A stretch of 64,000 nt of DNA from DATKFM01 sp963851215 (GCA_963851215.1 CAWKOG010000022.1:1-64000); one strand, 5' to 3'; counted from the first letter of the stretch, positions 1-11,587 are shown. Notes: generated by a model not told the origin, from the sequence alone. Program-made: numbers and translations.

Positions 1-36
1 CAGGCCGCGAACGTCCAACAGGCGGAGGAGGTCGTG

Positions 37-854
37 ATGTCAGCTATACAGCAGTCGGTCGTCGCCGTCAGACCCGTTGCGCTGGTGACCGGGGCCTCGT
101 CGGGCATCGGCGCCGCATTCTGCCGACTGCTGGCACGTGAGGGCTTCGATCTGGTGATCACCGCGCGACGGGCGGACCGGCTGCAGGCGTTGAAAACGCA
201 GCTCCAGCCGACGACGCAGGTGCATATCGTGCCTCTCGATCTGGGCCTGGCGGAAAGTCCCCGCCAGCTGTTCAACACGACGCAGCAACTGGGACTGACC
301 GTCGATTTGCTGGTCAACAACGCCGGCTATGCGCTTCCGGGCCGCTACCTGCAATCGAGCTGGGAGGATCAGGCGCGGCTCATCCAGGTGCTCGCGACGA
401 CACCCGCGCACCTGGTGCACCTGTACCTGCCCGACATGGTCCGGCGTCGCCGTGGCTACGTGCTCAACGTGGCGTTGATGGGTGCGCTGGTCCCGGCATC
501 GCCTCGCTTGACCTTGTACGCTGCCTTGAAGCACTTCATCCTGGTGATGAACCGCTCGTTGCGGGAGGAATACGCGAGCAGCGGCATCCAGTTCGCCGCA
601 TTGTGCCCAGGACCCACGGCCACCGAATGGTTCGGTACCGCTCAGCTCGATTCAGTCTTCGCGCAAATGCCTCGCTGGCTGGTGCTCAGCCCCGATCGCG
701 TGGCGATCTGGGCTACAACCCGATGATGTCCGGCCGTCACGTCGTCCTCACCGGCGCTGCGGCGCGAGTCACGGGAGCAGTGCTGCCATTTCTTCCAGAC
801 GCGCTCGCACTGAAGTGGCTGGCAAAAAACGAACCCGCGGTGCCGGACGCATGA
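37..854 (+). CDS. Short-chain dehydrogenase/reductase (SDR), one frame break
   Basis: NAD(P)-dependent oxidoreductase of the classical SDR family; substrate unknown. The Rossmann motif TGASSGIG lies near residue 19, the NNAG motif near residue 91, and the catalytic region has YAALK (YxxxK) near residue 157. The first frame stops at 726, but the next frame continues with a long, family-like tail (GYNPMMSGRHVVLTGAAA to 854), so one base is wrong around 705-715. ATG at 37 follows a strong GGAGGAGG at 23-30; a GTG lies just before it. It faces the minus-strand phosphotransferase, with about 35 bases between the stops. Confidence 0.8.
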
Positions 855-888
855 GGGCGTCGCGGATTCCGCGCGGCCGGTTGCAGCG

Positions 889-2365
889 CTATGCAGAAAG
901 GTTGGCAATGGCAGCTACAATATCGTCGCTGTGTAGCCTGTATTCGGCGAACGCTGTGCTTGCAAAAATGAAATTGTCATGTGCTCGATGCACATACCCG
1001 CTATAGGCAAGGGCGGCGATGGCCGCGCGCCAGAAATTGGTGTAGACGCAGAAATATTGAAGAGCATCGGAAGATATGGAAAACGGAGAATTGGCGAGGT
1101 ATTCCTCAAGGAATTCCTCCCAATCCATCAGGCGCTCCACATCCGGCCGAATATAGGCTAGATCTTCTGCCGGATCTCCCAAATGCCACAACTCCCAGTC
1201 GAGAATGGCTGAGATCTTGTCTCCATCGAGCAAGATATTTCGTAGATTGAAATCGCCGTGGACCAGTGCTGTATGGTCCGACAGTCGCCAAAGATTCTCG
1301 CGGAGCCAGATGTAGGCCGCCTCGAGGACCAGCGAGTCTTCTGCTCGTCCCTCTGTCCATCGACGATAGTAGTCTTCCACTAGAGCCCACATCCGCTCAC
1401 GTGGCGTTGAGTCCCTGCTCGCTCGAAGGTAAAGCGCCGAGTGCCGGAATCTGGTGGAATTTGGCAGCGATGCGGGCCGCGTCCAGCAGTAGGCTGCGCC
1501 CGTCTGCGCCTAGCGAGTGGGCGTCGCGGGTTGTTCCCGGTAAGCGTTCCATGATGATGAAACCGCCCCCATTCTCCCGCCCGCTGCTTGCGAGCAGCAC
1601 GCGGGGCACCGGCAACCCATGGGCCCGCAAGTAGTCCAGCAGCCGCCATTCGCGGACCAGGGAAGCCCCGGTCACATTGAACGCAGGCTCGCGCCTCAGC
1701 ACAGATGCTCGAGGCCACCCGAGATGCCCATTGATCTCGACAAAAAAGATGTCTTTCGAATTGAAACCCGACAGGCGGTGAACTTCCGACGCCGTAATGC
1801 CCGGGGACTTCGGAAAGCTCGCGCGCAGATGTTCAGTGAGTTCCGCCGCACTAACCGGCGGTAAGGCAGTCGCCGTCTTCACTGTCGCCTCAGACTTTTC
1901 GAAGGCTGCGAGCGCCTCGTTGAATGCTTGTCGGCGGTGGTGCTCCAGGAGGCAGGCTGCCTGGGTGATCTCATGCAGATCCGTACGTGAGAATCCCTGC
2001 GCCGACAGCAGGCGCAAGCCTTCGCTCAGAGCTTCGCTTACCTGATCAAAGAGCCGGATCTCGTCTTCGTCGCTCGCCTCAGCCTCAGAGGCGCCAATTA
2101 GGGCGGGAATGGATTTGAGGTGGGCGGCAACGCCTCTGTGCTCCAGCATGGTCGCCACCCTCTGCAAAAGGGCGACATAGCGAGGGCGCAGCTGAGCAAG
2201 CTGCTGCGGCAGGAACTCTGAGCGCAGAGCGAGTTGTCCGAGACAGGAGCCTGCGCGCGAGGTAACAACCGGCGATGCGCCGCTCGCCAGCCCGCCCCCA
2301 AACAACTCTGGCGACAGGAGCTCGCGACGGATCGCCCGCAGGTATAGAGATGGTTCAGGCTGCAT
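889..2365 (-). CDS. Aminoglycoside-phosphotransferase-family kinase with extra N-terminal domain, one frame break
   Basis: Phosphotransferase of the APH/ChoK-like fold. The C-terminal half holds the catalytic loop VHGDFNLRNILL and the metal-binding ILDWELWHLGDP, and an upstream IIMERLPG hinge. Roughly the first 130 residues are an additional helical region resembling the DUF6285-type proteins that often sit beside such kinases; this assignment is tentative. The frame changes near 1395, where a TGA interrupts an otherwise continuous protein. ATG at 2365 starts MQPEPSLYLRAI. Such kinases are common beside acyl-CoA and steroid catabolism genes; substrate not predicted. It follows the DUF7064-like gene on the same strand with about 46 bases between them, so the two may form one transcript. 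Confidence 0.72.
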
Positions 2366-2411
2366 CTCGCATCTCTTGGTCTTCGGTCGCGCGAGGGCCC
2401 GGGTTCGACGG

Positions 2412-3419
2412 CTATCGGAGCATCCTGCTGATGCAGTCGCCCCAGAAGACCTCCTGCACCTCACCACTCATCGGCTCACCGTCGAGCTCCCACTCGCAGT
2501 GCTGACCGAAGGTTGCGGCCATATTCGGCCACGGCGACCACATGACGGACGCCGTGATGTTGCCAACCAGTCGATAAGACTTGCCGCGCTCGTCGGCAAA
2601 GCTGATGTCGAGGCTCTGAGCTTGCAGTCGGTCTGGCCCACGAGTCGTAAGCTTGGACAACGCTGTCAGCCTACGCAGATCGCTTCCGTCCTGGATCCAA
2701 CCGATTTTCAGCGCCTCGTTCGGCTTGATCCCGTAAGCCGCGACGAGTGGATTACGGTCGGGGTCATCGCACGCGCTGAAGCAGAAGGACCGCCGCCCGT
2801 CGCGTGAGACTCCCACTCCCCAGGCTGTAGGTGGGTGGACCACCGACACCTCCGGGCGAGGCTCTCCCCAGGAACGGTCGCGGAACGAAAAGCAGTTGAT
2901 TGCAAGGGTTTCGCCGCCCAGTTGCAGTTCGCCGGTCATCCTCTGGACCTGCTCAAAATGCGCGTTGTTCGCACGCAGCACCGGGGGTTGAACTGACTCC
3001 GCGAGCAATCGCAGCGAGGTGCCGGTGGGTGCGTGACTGTAGAGAACCTCATGCCGCTGGAGCGGCTCAATGACATTTATTCTTAGATTCAAATGCGGAG
3101 AGTGCAGCGATTTCTCGGTCGCCTCTGGCCCCGGAATAAAATTCAGCCAATTAAAATGCTCGCATTGCAGGTGATGCGACTTTATCCCCTGGAATACCCA
3201 TACTCCGCCCGACATGGTCCCAAGGTTAGAGTGCTTCCAGAAATAGACTTCGCCGTTGATGTTCCGTTCCGGAATATAGAAGCACCACCACCACGTTTCG
3301 GTCACGGACGGGTGTGGATTTGCGACCCGGGCCAACACCTGCTCAATCGCGTTCGAAGGGTCGCCGAAACCCCCGTCGTGAGCCGACATGTAAGCTATAT
3401 CTTGGTCTTGCTTGCTCAT
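2412..3419 (-). CDS. DUF7064-like (CrtC/AttH-type beta-barrel) protein
   Basis: An intact 335-residue protein with no signal peptide, rich in Trp and Phe (ETWWWCFYIP, RDRSWGEPRP). The layout resembles lipocalin-like CrtC/AttH or DUF7064 proteins found in organisms that degrade hydrophobic compounds. The function is unknown and I infer only the fold class. It lies upstream of and on the same strand as the phosphotransferase, and is divergent from a TetR gene. A promoter-like box on the minus strand at 3470-3495 matches a box in front of the TonB receptor at 4484, so the same regulator may control both. Confidence 0.6.
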   Translation of the reverse strand: MSKQDQDIAYMSAHDGGFGDPSNAIEQVLARVANPHPSVTETWWWCFYIPERNINGEVYFWKHSNLGTMSGGVWVFQGIKSHHLQCEHFNWLNFIPGPEATEKSLHSPHLNLRINVIEPLQRHEVLYSHAPTGTSLRLLAESVQPPVLRANNAHFEQVQRMTGELQLGGETLAINCFSFRDRSWGEPRPEVSVVHPPTAWGVGVSRDGRRSFCFSACDDPDRNPLVAAYGIKPNEALKIGWIQDGSDLRRLTALSKLTTRGPDRLQAQSLDISFADERGKSYRLVGNITASVMWSPWPNMAATFGQHCEWELDGEPMSGEVQEVFWGDCISRMLR

Positions 3420-3467
3420 GGCCGTGATCCGTCAGCTCTCGCCGCCTCTGAGCCGGGCTTTGCGACG

Positions 3468-3495
3468 TTCTATATCTATCGTTAAAGTAAGTCAA
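3468..3495 (-). promoter_or_regulatory. Promoter/operator box, minus-strand copy (shared with 4386-4439)
   Basis: On the minus strand TTGACT (3495-3490) is followed directly by a stretch holding CTTTAACGATAGATATAG (3487-3470). The identical 18-mer occurs at 4394-4411 and a one-mismatch copy at 4418-4435. Here it lies about 50 bases upstream of the minus-strand gene starting at 3419 and just upstream of the plus-strand TetR gene, a layout expected for a TetR operator. Confidence 0.6.
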
Positions 3496-3535
3496 CTGCC
3501 GGATGCGAGCGGTGAACGGGAATGGGAGAACCATA

Positions 3536-4188
3536 GTGCGCGAGCCGAAGACAAAGACGCAGCGCAAGCCGGCCGCCCAAAGGGCGTTGCGAAACTATGA
3601 CTCCCCGATCGCGCAACGAATTGTGGAGGTGGCGCTGCCCCAGTTCGCAGACCGCGGCTTTAACAATGTGACGATGCGCGAGATCGCCAGGGAGACCGGG
3701 GTTGAGTTGCCGAGTATCTACTATCAATTTCGGGACAAGCGAGAACTCTATCTGAAGTGCTGGGAGCAGGTCGTTATCAGCGGTAACGAGGGTCCGCGCC
3801 GTGCCTAACGGCAGATGCGCCGGCAGTCGTGCGCATATTCAATTTCTGGGTCGCGGTGGCAGAGAATACGTTGAAACAGCCGCACCTCAACAAATTCATC
3901 ATGCGGTTGTTGCTGGAGGAGGACAGAGAGGGCCTGCATTTGATCGATGAGAATGCAATGCATGATATTTTCGAGCGCTTCATCTTGACCGTCGAGGAAG
4001 CAACGGCCCGTCCGGCCACAATGCGGGATCTCGTGGCGGGTTATTCCCTCAGTCTTTGTATGTGCCACTTCACCGCCTTGGGCGGTCGTATGGAGCAGGA
4101 CCTAAATGGCACCGTGGGCTCCCCTGAAGCGCTCGCCAGCTTCGTCATGAGAGCCATATACCCTGAAATAGCGCAGCGGCTCAATTGA
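3536..4188 (+). CDS. TetR-family transcriptional regulator, one frame break
   Basis: DNA-binding repressor. The N-terminal helix-turn-helix is clear (TMREIARETGVELPSIYYQF, then RDKRELY). The first frame stops at 3808; the ligand-binding half continues in another frame from before 3829 (FNFWVAVAENTLKQPH to YPEIAQRLN, 4188), so there is an indel near 3785-3825. GTG at 3536 follows GGGAG at 3521-3526; an in-frame ATG at 3503 is possible. The gene lies between the two sets of the repeated 18-base box, so it probably represses both the divergent DUF7064-like gene and the downstream TonB receptor. Confidence 0.8.
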
Positions 4189-4385
4189 GTGCAAGGCGAC
4201 CGCTTCTAGAGAAACGCCCTCAAATCCGCGCCCGCCGAAAAGCCTGGTGGCTTCGGCTAGCTAATAGGAACGCATCCGGCAATCGTCTGAGATGCCGGCT
4301 TGACAGGCGAATAAGAGCGGACAAGCGTCCGGAAAATACCCGACCCCAGCGGCGAGGACCAACTTCGGTGGGTCTGGTGCGGGCA

Positions 4386-4439
4386 TTGACTGACTTTAAC
4401 GATAGATATAGCATTGTCTTTAACGGTAGATATAGCATT
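4386..4439 (+). promoter_or_regulatory. Tandem promoter/operator boxes before TonB receptor
   Basis: TTGACT at 4386-4391 precedes CTTTAACGATAGATATAG at 4394-4411. A second copy with one change (CTTTAACGGTAGATATAG) is at 4418-4435, with a 24-base centre-to-centre spacing. The match runs on into GCATT in both. The boxes are about 50-100 bases upstream of the receptor ATG at 4484 and match the minus-strand box at 3470-3487. Confidence 0.65.
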
Positions 4440-4483
4440 TCTCTGGGCGACTGGACGCAGCAAAGAGGTACGGGGAGGTAGAA

Positions 4484-6630
4484 ATGTCTCGGTCATCCGT
4501 AATGGGCGGCGCGGCCGTCTTATGCCTGGCGGGCACCTCGGCATTCGCGCAAGTGGCGCAACAGCCGGGGGATTGGAGGAAGTGGTCGTGACGGCTCAGC
4601 GGCGAGCGGAGGATCTGCAAACCGTGCCCATTGCGCTGACGGTGCTTTCCGCCCAAGCGCTCGCCTCGCAGGGCATCACCGACACCCAAAAGCTTGAGCT
4701 CGTGACGCCGGGGCTGGTGTTTAGCACCTTCAATGGCGCGGGTCAGCCGTATCTGCGCGGCATTGGGGCGGACCAGCTCTCCGTCGGCGGCGACTCGGCG
4801 GTGGCCCTCTATATCGACGGCGTCTACCGGCCCGGGGTCTACTCTCTGAACCAGGATTCTTTGACGTTGAGCGCGTCGAGGTGCTCAAGGGTCCGCAGGG
4901 CACTCTCTACGGGCGCAACACCACCGGGGGCGCCATCAACATTCTCACGCGCGATCCGGCCGCCGGATTCCGGGGCGCGGCGCTCGCGTCATATGCGACG
5001 CATGAGACGGTGCGGACTGGCCTTTATCTGAACGGTGGGTCCGAGCGGGTTGCTGGCAGCCTGTCGGGCTACTTTTCGGGGCATGAGGGTTACCAACGCA
5101 ACCTGTTCGACGGGTCGCGCATGAACGACAAGCAGACGCTATCGCTGCGCGGCAAGTTAAAGGTGGGGCTTGATGCGGACCAGAACTGGACCGCGGTATT
5201 CGCTGGCGACCTCCTGCGCGACCACGGACGCTCGGTTCCGCATTTACCTACCTGTCGCCGAACGCTCTGCCGGCGGCCCTGGGCGCCGAAATCACCACAG
5301 ATCCTGACGAGGTGTCCGTCGACTTCCGCAAGGCCGCGCGCGACATCGACGACAAGGGTCTGTCGGCGACGATCCGCGGACCCATGGGCGGGCTCGACTT
5401 CGTCTCCATCTCGGCTTACCGGGAGACACAACAAGTGTCTGGCGTCGACTACGACAACAGCCCGATCTTTATCGCCAACGTGAATGCGGACCAGCGCGCC
5501 CACAGCTATTCCCAGGAGTTCCAGCTGCTCTCGCCAACCGATGGGGCGTTGCAGTGGGTGCTGGGCGCCTACGGCTTCTTCGGGCGAGCCGAGCTCGTGC
5601 CGTTGGTGATCACGACGCCGTCACCCGATCCAACCGCTTCGCAAACCGAGATCTTCGGGGCCTCTGACACGCGCGCCCTCGCCGCATTTGCCCAGGGTAC
5701 CTATGCCTTCGGTAACGACGTCAGCGTGACGGCCGGCCTGCGTTATAACGTGGACCGGAAGGAGCTCATCGACTCGCGTATCCGCTTCCCCGACGCCGGG
5801 GTCGAGATACCCTTCCCTCTCGAGGAGTCGGAGTGGGACGAACTGACACCGAAGTTGAGCGTGCAGTACGCGCCGCCCGGGACTTTGCTCTATGCCTCTG
5901 TGAGCCGCGGCTACAAGAGCGGCAATTACAACATCACCGGTCCCGGTGATCCGCCGGTCTCACCCGAGAAGATGACCGCCTTTGAGATTGGCGGTAAACA
6001 CAACATTCTGGGCGAGCGAGCCAGGCTCAACTGGTCTGCCTTCCGCTATGACTACAAGGACCTGCAGGTGCAGATCGTCCGCAATGGGACCGAATCCTCG
6101 AGAATGCCGCGGAAGAGCGCAGCTACGGAGCGGACGCAGATCTGGAAGTGTCGCCGTCCTCGGCGTTCCTCGCCAGGTTGGGGGTGGCCTATCTGCACGC
6201 CGAATACCTGGACTATCCAGACGCGTCGGCGTTCGTGCCCAACACGGCGCTCGGTTTCGGCAACGAACTGGTCAAGGTCGACGCATCCGGCAACCAGGCC
6301 GTTCGGTCGCCGGAGTGGACGACCACTTTGAATCTCCAGTATTCCCAGGACCTGGATTTCGGCAGGTGGGAGACATCGGGCACCTACTACTACAACGATG
6401 GCTTCTTCTTCGATGCCAACAACCGGGTGAAGCAGGGCGCTTACTCAACTCTCAACCTGAGGTCGTCGCTGGCGCTGTCTACCCGAACCATGCCTTTGAC
6501 GATCGCGGTCTTCGCAAACAATGTGACCGACAAGCGGGCTGTCATGGGCGTGGTTTCGGCCGTGTTCGGCGACTATGGCGGATACAATGCTCCGCAGACG
6601 GTGGGTGTCGAGATCGGCGCCGAGTTCTAG
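4484..6630 (+). CDS. TonB-dependent outer-membrane receptor, several frame breaks
   Basis: Outer-membrane active transporter of the plug plus 22-strand barrel type. ATG at 4484 follows GGGAGG and reads a signal peptide (MSRSSVMGGAAVLCLAG, then TSAFAQ); one base is then lost and the plug continues with EEVVVTAQRRAEDLQTVPIA (TonB box and plug). Further on come YIDGVYRPG, VLKGPQGTLYGRNTTGG (near 4880-4925) and the barrel end VGVEIGAEF. Frame changes are near 4575, 4865, 5250-5310 and 6095-6150. The IDGVY and GPQGTLYGRN motifs put it in the sphingomonad-type family usually linked to import of hydrophobic or plant-derived molecules. Its ligand is unknown. Expression is probably set by the adjacent TetR through the upstream boxes. 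Confidence 0.85.
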
Positions 6631-6658
6631 ACCGCTGCGCCGCAGTCCTGCATGGGAC

Positions 6659-8319
6659 TCATGGTGACGCTAGAGATTCGGAGACAATCTGTTGAGCCTC
6701 GGCGACCAGCGTCTGCAGGTGACGCTCGTCGCGGAAGCTCTCGGCGTAGATCTTGTAGATGTTCTCGGTGCCCGACGGGCGCGCGGCGAACCAGCCGTTC
6801 GCGGTGACGACCTTGAGCCCGCCGATCGGCGCGCCGTTGCCCGGCGCGCGGGTCAGCTTCGCGGTGATCGGCTCGCCGGCGAGCTCGGTCGCGTCGCACC
6901 GCCTCCGGCGAGAGCTTCGACGAGCCGCGCCTTCTGCTCCGGCGTCGCCGGCGCGTCGATGCGCGTGTAGTACGGCGTGCCGAACTCGCGCCGTCAGCTC
7001 GCGGTAGTGCTCGCCCGGGTCCTTGCCGGTGCGCGCCGTGATCTCGGCCGCCAGCAGGTCCAGGATGAGGCCGTCCTTGTCGGTGGTCCACACCGTGCCG
7101 TCGCGGCGCAGGAAGCTCGCGCCGGCGCTCTCCTCGCCGCCGAAGCAGAACGAGCCGTCGAACAGGCCCGGCACGAACCACTTGAAGCCGACCGGCACTT
7201 CGCAGCAGTCGCGGCCGAGCTGCCGCACCACGCGATCGATCAGGCTGCTGCGAGACGAGCGTCTTGCCGACGGCCGCAGTCGCGCGGCCACTGCGGGCGG
7301 TGCGTCAGCAGGTAGCGGATCGCGACCGCGAGATAGTGGTTCGGATTCATCAGCCCGGCCGACGGCGTGACGATGCCGTGGCGGTCGGCGTCGGGGTCGT
7401 TGGCGAAGGCGACGTCGAAGCGGTCCTTCAGCCCGACCAGGCTGGCCATCGCGTACGGGCTCGAGCAGTCCATGCGGATCTTGCCGTCGTGATCGACCGT
7501 CATGAACGAGAAGGTCGGGTCGACCGTCGGGTTGACGACGTCGATGTCGAGGCCGTACGCGCGCGTTGATCGGCTCCCAGTAGCCGCACGCCGGCGCCGC
7601 CGAGCGGATCGACGCCGAGCTTCAGCCGCGCGGCGCGGATCGCCTCCATGTCGATGACGTTGTCGCAGGTCGTCGACGTACGGCCGCGACGAAGTCCTGC
7701 TGCGCGCGTCGTCGCGCGCTGCAGCGCCGCTCGCAAGCGGCGACGCGCTTGCACGCCCGCGGTTGCCGGCCCGCAGCAGCGCGTTGGCGCGGTCCTGGAT
7801 CCAGCTCGTGACGTCGGTGTCGGCCGGGCCGCCGTTCGGCGGGTTGTACTTGAAGCCGCCGTCCTCCGGCGGGTTGTGCGACGGCGTGATGACGATGCCG
7901 TCCGCCAGCCGCTCGGTGCGGCCGCGGTTGTGGGCCAGGATCGCGCGCGAGATCACCGGCGTCGGCGTGAAGCCGTCGTCGCGCCTGGATGACGATGTCG
8001 ACGCCGTTCGCGGCGAGCACCTCGAGCGCCGTGCGCTGCGCCGGGCCGGACAGCGCATGCGTGTCCTTGCCGAGGTACAGCGGCCCGTCGATGCCCTGCG
8101 CTGCGCCGGTAGTCGCAGATGGCCTGCGTGATCGCGAGGATGTGCGCCTCGTTGAACGAGCCGCTCAGCGACGAGCCGCGATGGCCGCTGGTGCCGAAGC
8201 TCACCCGCTGTGCGGCGTCGTCCGGTCGGGCTGGCGCTCGTAGTAGTCGCGCTCGAGCGCGCCAGATCGACCAGGATTTCTTTGGGCGCCGGCTTGCCGG
8301 CCAGCGGAGATAGTGCCAT
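6659..8319 (-). CDS. pgm: Phosphoglucomutase (alpha-D-glucose-specific), many frame breaks
   Basis: Interconverts glucose 1-phosphate and glucose 6-phosphate in the cytoplasm. Family landmarks appear in order on the minus strand: MALSPLAGKPAPKEILVDLA start, FGTSGHRGSS, EAHILAITQAI, the phosphoserine loop TPSHNPPEDGGFKYN, the Mg loop NDPDADRHGIV, the sugar loop GEESAGASF and the phosphate-binding RPSGTE near the end. The span (about 553 codons) matches the usual length of about 545 residues. At least seven frame changes are needed (near 8270, 8110, 7990, 7750, 7690, 7570, 7250 and 6890), more than a decaying gene with every motif preserved would show. Confidence 0.85.
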
Positions 8320-8499
8320 GCGAACCAGTTTGCTCGTCGCCGATTGGATCTTCCACTTGCCCGCATGGCTGACGAGGCAATCGCCGCCATCAACACGAAG
8401 TCAGGCGCGTCAGCACCTGATAAACCATTTAAGGCCCCAATAAGTCTGATCGGAACTGCATACAATCATGTCAGGGGGCGCTTGAAGGGGAAGTAGTTC

Positions 8500-10659
8500 G
8501 TGCAGGCTCGATCTCTTGTGACAGCCGCTCTGTGCCTCGCAGCCGCCGCAGCCGCTGCCGAGGCCGCCGAGCCGCCGCGTAAGTCCGTCCGTGCCGTTCG
8601 CGTGGACGCGCCGCCGGTCCTCGACGGGGTACTCGACGACCCCGCCTGGGAAGAAGCGGCGTTCGTCGAGGATCTTCACATCGTGGTGTCGAACGAATTC
8701 GGCACGCCGGGCGAGCGCTCGCGCGTCTACGTCGCCTTCGATGCCGACAACCTCTACTTCGCGGCGCGCTTCTGGGACTCGAGGCCCGATACGATCGTCG
8801 CCAAGGTGCTGAGCAAGCGCGACGCCTCCTTCGGCGAGGACGGCTTTTCCATCACGCTCGATCCCTACGACCAGGCTCGCGCCGGCTACATGTTCGACGT
8901 CAACCCGAACGGAATGCGCAGCGAAGCGATCTACACGGACACGGATCGCCAGAACTGGGACTGGGAGGGCATCTGGAACGCCGCGGCGCAGATCGACGGC
9001 GAAGGCTGGACCGCCGAAGTCGCGATTCCGTTGAAGACCCTGTCCTTCGATCCCGCGCGCGACGGCTGGGGCGTCAATTTCACGCGCTGGCACGGCGCTG
9101 ACAACGAGCAGTTCGGCTGGGTGTCGTACAACCGCAGCCAGGACCTCTCGCGCACGGGATCGGTGACCGGGCTCGCCGGGCTGAATCAGGGCCACGGGCT
9201 CGATGTGGTTCCGGGCCTGCGCGCCGGCGCGACGCGGGACTACGACGGCAGACGAAGAGGACGAGTTCCTCGAGCCCTCGCTCGACGCGTTCTGGAAGAT
9301 CACGCCCTCGCTGACTGCCGCGCTCACGCTCAATCCCGATTTCTCCGGCACGACGGCGGACACGCGGCAGGTCAACCTGACGCGCTTCGACCTGTTCTTC
9401 CCGGAGCAGCGCGCCTTCTTCCTCCAGGACTCGGACATCTTCGAGTTCGGGCGGCTGGAGGAGGAGAGCGGCATCCCCTTCTTTTCGCGCCGCATCGGCC
9501 TCGACGACGACGGCGAGGCGCTCACGCTCGATGCCGGCCTGAAGCTCACAGGCCGTGCGGGACCTCTCAGCGTCGGCGTCCTGGGCGTGCGCCAGGATGC
9601 GGCCGTCGGCCCGGAGTCCGTGGATCTCTTCGTCGGGCGCATCGCAGTAAACGTGCTCGAGGAATCGAGCGTCGGCGCCATCGTCACGAGCGGCAATCCC
9701 GACCCGCGTGTCGACAACTGCCTCGTCGGGCGTCGACTTCCGCTACCTCAATACGCGCCTGGGCGACAACCGCAGCATCGAGGCGACGGCCTGGTACCAG
9801 CAGACCGACACCGAAGGGCTGTCCGGCGACGATTCGGCGTACGGGTTCAGTTTCGCGATGCCGAACAGCGATGGCTGGAACGGCGAGATCGTCCACAAGG
9901 TGATCGAGGAGAACTATTTCCCTGCGCTCGGGCTTCGCGAGCCGCACGGATTTCGAGGCGACCTTCGGCGGGCTCGGCTACACCTGGCGCCCGGAGAATC
10001 AGCTGGATCCGGCGCGTGGAGAGCGAGATCGGCGCCGAGTTTGTCGAGCCGATCAACGGCAGCGATCGCAGCCATGAGATCGAGCTCCAGCTCGTCGAAG
10101 TCGAGAACCAGGCGGCGGACTACCTGACGCTCACGCACCTCTTCATCGAGGACGAGTTCGCGGAGCCGTTCGAGATCTCCGAAGGCGTCGTGATTCCCGC
10201 GGGCACCTACACCTTCGACTACGCCTGCATATCGCTCTATACGGGCGAGCAGCGCGTGCTCGCCACCGAGTCGAGCGGTTTGCGACGGCGGCTTTTACGA
10301 CGGGCAGATTTTCATCTTCGAGACGAAGACTACCTGGCGGCCGAGTGCGCACCTCAAGGTCACCTTCGGCGGCGAGTACAACGACGTCGACCTGCCACAG
10401 GGGGATTTCATCACCCGCCTCGCGACGCTGAACTTCGACATCGCGTTCAACACCGCGTGGTCGTGGGAGAACTTCGTCCAGTACGATAACGTCTCGGACA
10501 CGGTCGGGCTCAACAGCATCCTGCGCTGGATTCCGCGGGCGGGGCAGGAGACCGTACTTGTCGTCAATACGCAGCAGGAAGACTTCGACCGCGACGGCCG
10601 CTTCCGGTCCTATACCGTCGGACGTCACGCTCAAGCTGAGCTATACATTCCGCTACTGA
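8500..10659 (+). CDS. CBM9-like/DUF5916 outer-membrane protein, several frame breaks
   Basis: Secreted or outer-membrane protein. GTG at 8500 follows GAAGGGGAAG and reads an Ala-rich signal peptide (MQARSLVTAALCLAAAAAAA). Residues about 30-220 are a carbohydrate-binding-family-9-like domain (LDGVLDDPAWEEA, YVAFDADNLYFAARFWD, PLKTLSF). The rest is a DUF5916-type region, with DLFFPEQRAFFLQD characteristic of that family, ending in a barrel-like KLSYTFRY. Frame changes lie near 9245, 9715, 9940-10010, 10270 and 10610. Biological role unknown. DUF5916 proteins often accompany TonB receptors and peptidases in environmental bacteria. Confidence 0.75.
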
Positions 10660-10765
10660 AAGCGGCCAGGCGACCACCGTGTCGAGCGCCGCGATCGTCT
10701 CTGAAGGAGGAGGTAGGGGTCGTTGTTACGGCTGCGCGGTCCGCTTGGCCCGTGGTTTAGGTGGG

Positions 10766-11495
10766 CTAGCAGAGCGGATTCTTGCCGTCCTCGTTGGCGG
10801 TCCGAATCAGCGCGTCAATTGCCAGCTTCGTGACGCGAGCAAAGTGGGCTCGTTTGCGCCGAGGTGCTGTAGCCAAAGATGGGATTGGCGCCTTCGGAGA
10901 TCATGGCCAACAGCCAGATGATGGACTCCGCACTGCTGGCGCTAAGGTTTGGATGCGCCTTGCGAAGCCTCTGGGACGCCCGTGCAGCCGAGACTTCGTA
11001 AAGGTTGTCCAGAGCCTTGGCAATGAAGGGATCGTGCGACGCCATTGCCCAGAGCTCGCGGAACAAGCGACTGGTGTACTTCGACGTGGATTCGCCAATG
11101 TCCCATACGATGAGGTTGGCAAACCCGTCGGTCGACTCAGAATTGCTTTCCTCGAACAATGCGTCGATTTGACGGTTGTATCCGGCGAGCATCGAAGTAA
11201 TGACCGCACGCAGAAGTTCATTCTTGGTCTTGTAGTGGTAAGCGAGATTCCCCCGCTTGATGCCGGCCTCTGCTGCAACGGCGCGCGTAGTGAAGGCCGC
11301 GTAGCCGTTCGTCGCTAACACCCGCTCGGCGGCCCGGAGAATCTTTACGCGGGTCCGTTCGCTCGACTCTGCACTACCGGGGGTGGGCCGCCAGCTGGTC
11401 GAGATCTTGCCGGCGGAGTCGCACTGTCCTGCCGGCGTCTGCCAGCCATTCCTGTTAGAGCCCGCCAACCGTAATCCCCTCTTCGCGCTCGCCAT
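10766..11495 (-). CDS. TetR-family regulator divergent from TonB receptor, one frame break
   Basis: Repressor with a standard N-terminal helix-turn-helix (TTRAVAAEAGIKRGNLAYHY, then KTKNELL) and an alpha-helical ligand domain. ATG at 11495 (MASAKRG) is favoured over upstream in-frame codons. The long frame stops at 10815, but shifting frame near 10873 gives a better tail (RKRAHFARVTKLAIDALI, then RTANEDGKNPLC) with a stop at 10766-10768. It is divergent from the TonB receptor starting at 11716, and the 220-base space between them holds a perfect inverted repeat, as expected for an autoregulated TetR pair. Confidence 0.8.
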
Positions 11496-11587
11496 TTGAC
11501 TTCTGATCCTTAGTGTACGAGCGGGGAGACTCCGACGCCAGACGCCGCTCTGAACCGCGCCTGGTCCGCGCCGCCAAAATGCGAGCA

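Noticed and set aside
6659..8319. Decayed pgm pseudogene
   Set aside because: All catalytic motifs are unchanged despite at least seven frame breaks and there are few internal stops other than those caused by the shifts. Sequence error is more likely.
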